The notes beneath the pieces are model-generated. The model saw only the letters and a program-made list of their open reading frames with translations, searched no databases and was not told where the DNA came from. Shown piece after piece: positions 6,390 through 6,829 of a stretch of DNA of 6,829 nt. The stretch comes from an uncultured Pirellulaceae bacterium (GTDB lineage Bacteria > Planctomycetota > Planctomycetia > Pirellulales > Pirellulaceae), in the NCBI GenBank assembly GCA_947258905.1, contig CAMYKF010000045.1, forward strand, positions 1-6,829, read 5' to 3'. The position numbers were made by a program, and so were the translations under genes. Each line of letters starts with the position of its first letter. Position 1 is the stretch's first letter.

Positions 6390-6776
6390 TTATTCCTCGT
6401 TAATGCGTTTTGCGGCCAGATATCGGTCGAAGAAACTCATCAATCCGGCTTTGTCGAAAGGCTTGACGATAAAGTCGATCGCTCCGGCGTCAATACATTC
6501 GGCCAGCTTTTCCTTCTGGTTTACTGCACTGACCATGACCACGCGAGCCCGTGTGTCGTGCTGCATGATCTGCCGCAGGGCGTCCACACCATCCAGGTTG
6601 GGCATGACGATATCCAGCGTCACCAGGTCGGGTTGGTGCTGTTGGTACATTTCGACTGCCTGCACACCATCGGCCGCTTCTCCGGCAACCTCCCAGCCGG
6701 ATTGACGGGCAATGTCTCCGATACGACGACGCATGATCAAGGCGTCATCCACGATTAGTAAACGGTTGGTTGCCAT
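6390..6776 (-). CDS. cheY: CheY-like single-domain response regulator
   Basis: This 128-residue stand-alone receiver domain should be phosphorylated by a histidine kinase, most likely CheA, and carry the signal by binding a partner. Visible key residues are D10/D11 (LLIVDDA), phospho-acceptor D55 (TLDIVMP), S83 in MVSA and K105 (VKPFD). Nothing follows the receiver, as in CheY. The ATG at 6776 was chosen because the protein then begins just before the first strand, as usual for CheY, and an AGAGAG lies 10 nt upstream. A GTG at 6803 would add nine residues (IAAESPYN region) not expected in the family. The gene is 5 nt upstream of cheB. The symbol is by similarity and position. Other receiver roles, for instance a phosphate sink, are possible, and no flagellar gene is present to confirm motor control. 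Confidence 0.85.
   Translation of the reverse strand: MATNRLLIVDDALIMRRRIGDIARQSGWEVAGEAADGVQAVEMYQQHQPDLVTLDIVMPNLDGVDALRQIMQHDTRARVVMVSAVNQKEKLAECIDAGAIDFIVKPFDKAGLMSFFDRYLAAKRINEE
6393..6398 (-). promoter_or_regulatory. Ribosome binding site deciding the TTG start of cheB
   Basis: The minus strand reads GAGGAA here, ending 8 nt before the TTG at 6384. The bases also encode the final Glu-Glu codons of the CheY-like protein. The good match and spacing are the main reason to accept TTG as the cheB start. Confidence 0.7.
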
Positions 6777-6786
6777 GTTGTATGGA

Positions 6787-6792
6787 CTCTCT
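6787..6792 (-). promoter_or_regulatory. Weak ribosome binding site before the CheY-like gene
   Basis: The minus strand reads AGAGAG, ending 10 nt before the ATG at 6776. It is a partial match with slightly long spacing, and favours ATG over the upstream GTG at 6803. Confidence 0.4.
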
Positions 6793-6802
6793 GCTGCAAT
6801 CA

Positions 6803-6829
6803 CTAGAGTTCAATCGATTCCTGTCCCAC
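6803..6829 (-). CDS. Possible C-terminal end of an upstream gene (partial)
   Basis: In one minus-strand frame the right edge reads eight sense codons (VGQESIEL) and then TAG at 6805-6803, which would leave 26 nt before the CheY-like start. This spacing fits an operon, and a cheA, cheW or similar gene would be expected there. The piece is too short to assign. A second minus-strand frame is also open through the edge and runs into the CheY-like gene, so the choice of frame is a guess. Confidence 0.3.
   Translation of the reverse strand: MGQESIEL

Noticed and set aside
6777..6803. GTG start at 6803 for the CheY-like gene, overlapping a possible upstream TAG stop
   Set aside because: It would add nine residues before the first beta strand that CheY proteins do not normally have. 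The ATG at 6776 has a usable upstream AGAGAG.
1..6829. CRISPR arrays, insertion sequences, tRNA or rRNA genes
   Set aside because: No regularly spaced repeats, transposase-like products, terminal inverted repeats around a gene, or tRNA-like folds were noticed. The window is almost fully covered by ordinary protein genes.

Overview
The window looks like chromosomal DNA from a planctomycete. The best evidence is the ECF-type sigma factor at the left end. It carries the TTRWSVV signature near its N-terminus and the compact sigma2/sigma4 layout typical of the large planctomycete-expanded sigma families. The GC content is moderate by eye, and TTG and GTG starts appear beside ATG. Genus cannot be fixed from the sequence. 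Every gene is on the minus strand, so transcription runs from position 6829 towards 1. Coding density is very high: the longest gap between genes is 80 nt, and no stretch over 300 nt lacks a gene.

Right half (6829 to 3884): a chemosensory-type signalling cluster. A possible last few codons of an upstream gene (to 6803) are followed by a single-domain CheY-like receiver (6776-6390), a full-length CheB methylesterase (6384-5293, TTG start) and a receiver-coiled coil-PP2C phosphatase of the RsbU/SpoIIE class (5296-3884). CheY and CheB are 5 nt apart, and CheB and the phosphatase overlap by 4 nt. The pathway probably ends in a serine phosphatase, which suggests control of a partner-switching cascade rather than only a flagellar motor. 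No CheA, CheW, CheR or receptor lies in the window; they would be expected beyond 6829.

Left half (3803 to 86): after an 80-nt gap comes a tightly overlapped set. It holds a four-helix membrane protein with an extracytoplasmic DUF3592-like domain and a cytoplasmic C-terminal beta domain (3803-2607), a small protein resembling an arrestin-like beta-sandwich (2610-2209), an AAA-like P-loop NTPase (2212-1595), a stand-alone MnmD tRNA methyltransferase (1598-909) and the ECF sigma factor (841-86). The first four share 4-nt stop/start overlaps, so they are almost certainly one translationally coupled operon. The sigma factor follows after 67 nt, or 7 nt if an upstream TTG start is used.

The membrane protein, small beta protein and NTPase are the least explained part of the window. 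The first two seem to carry related beta domains, and the NTPase is coupled to them by overlap and a strong ribosome binding site. They may form a membrane-associated complex, but that is inference. MnmD is a recognisable tRNA-modification enzyme with no obvious link to them.
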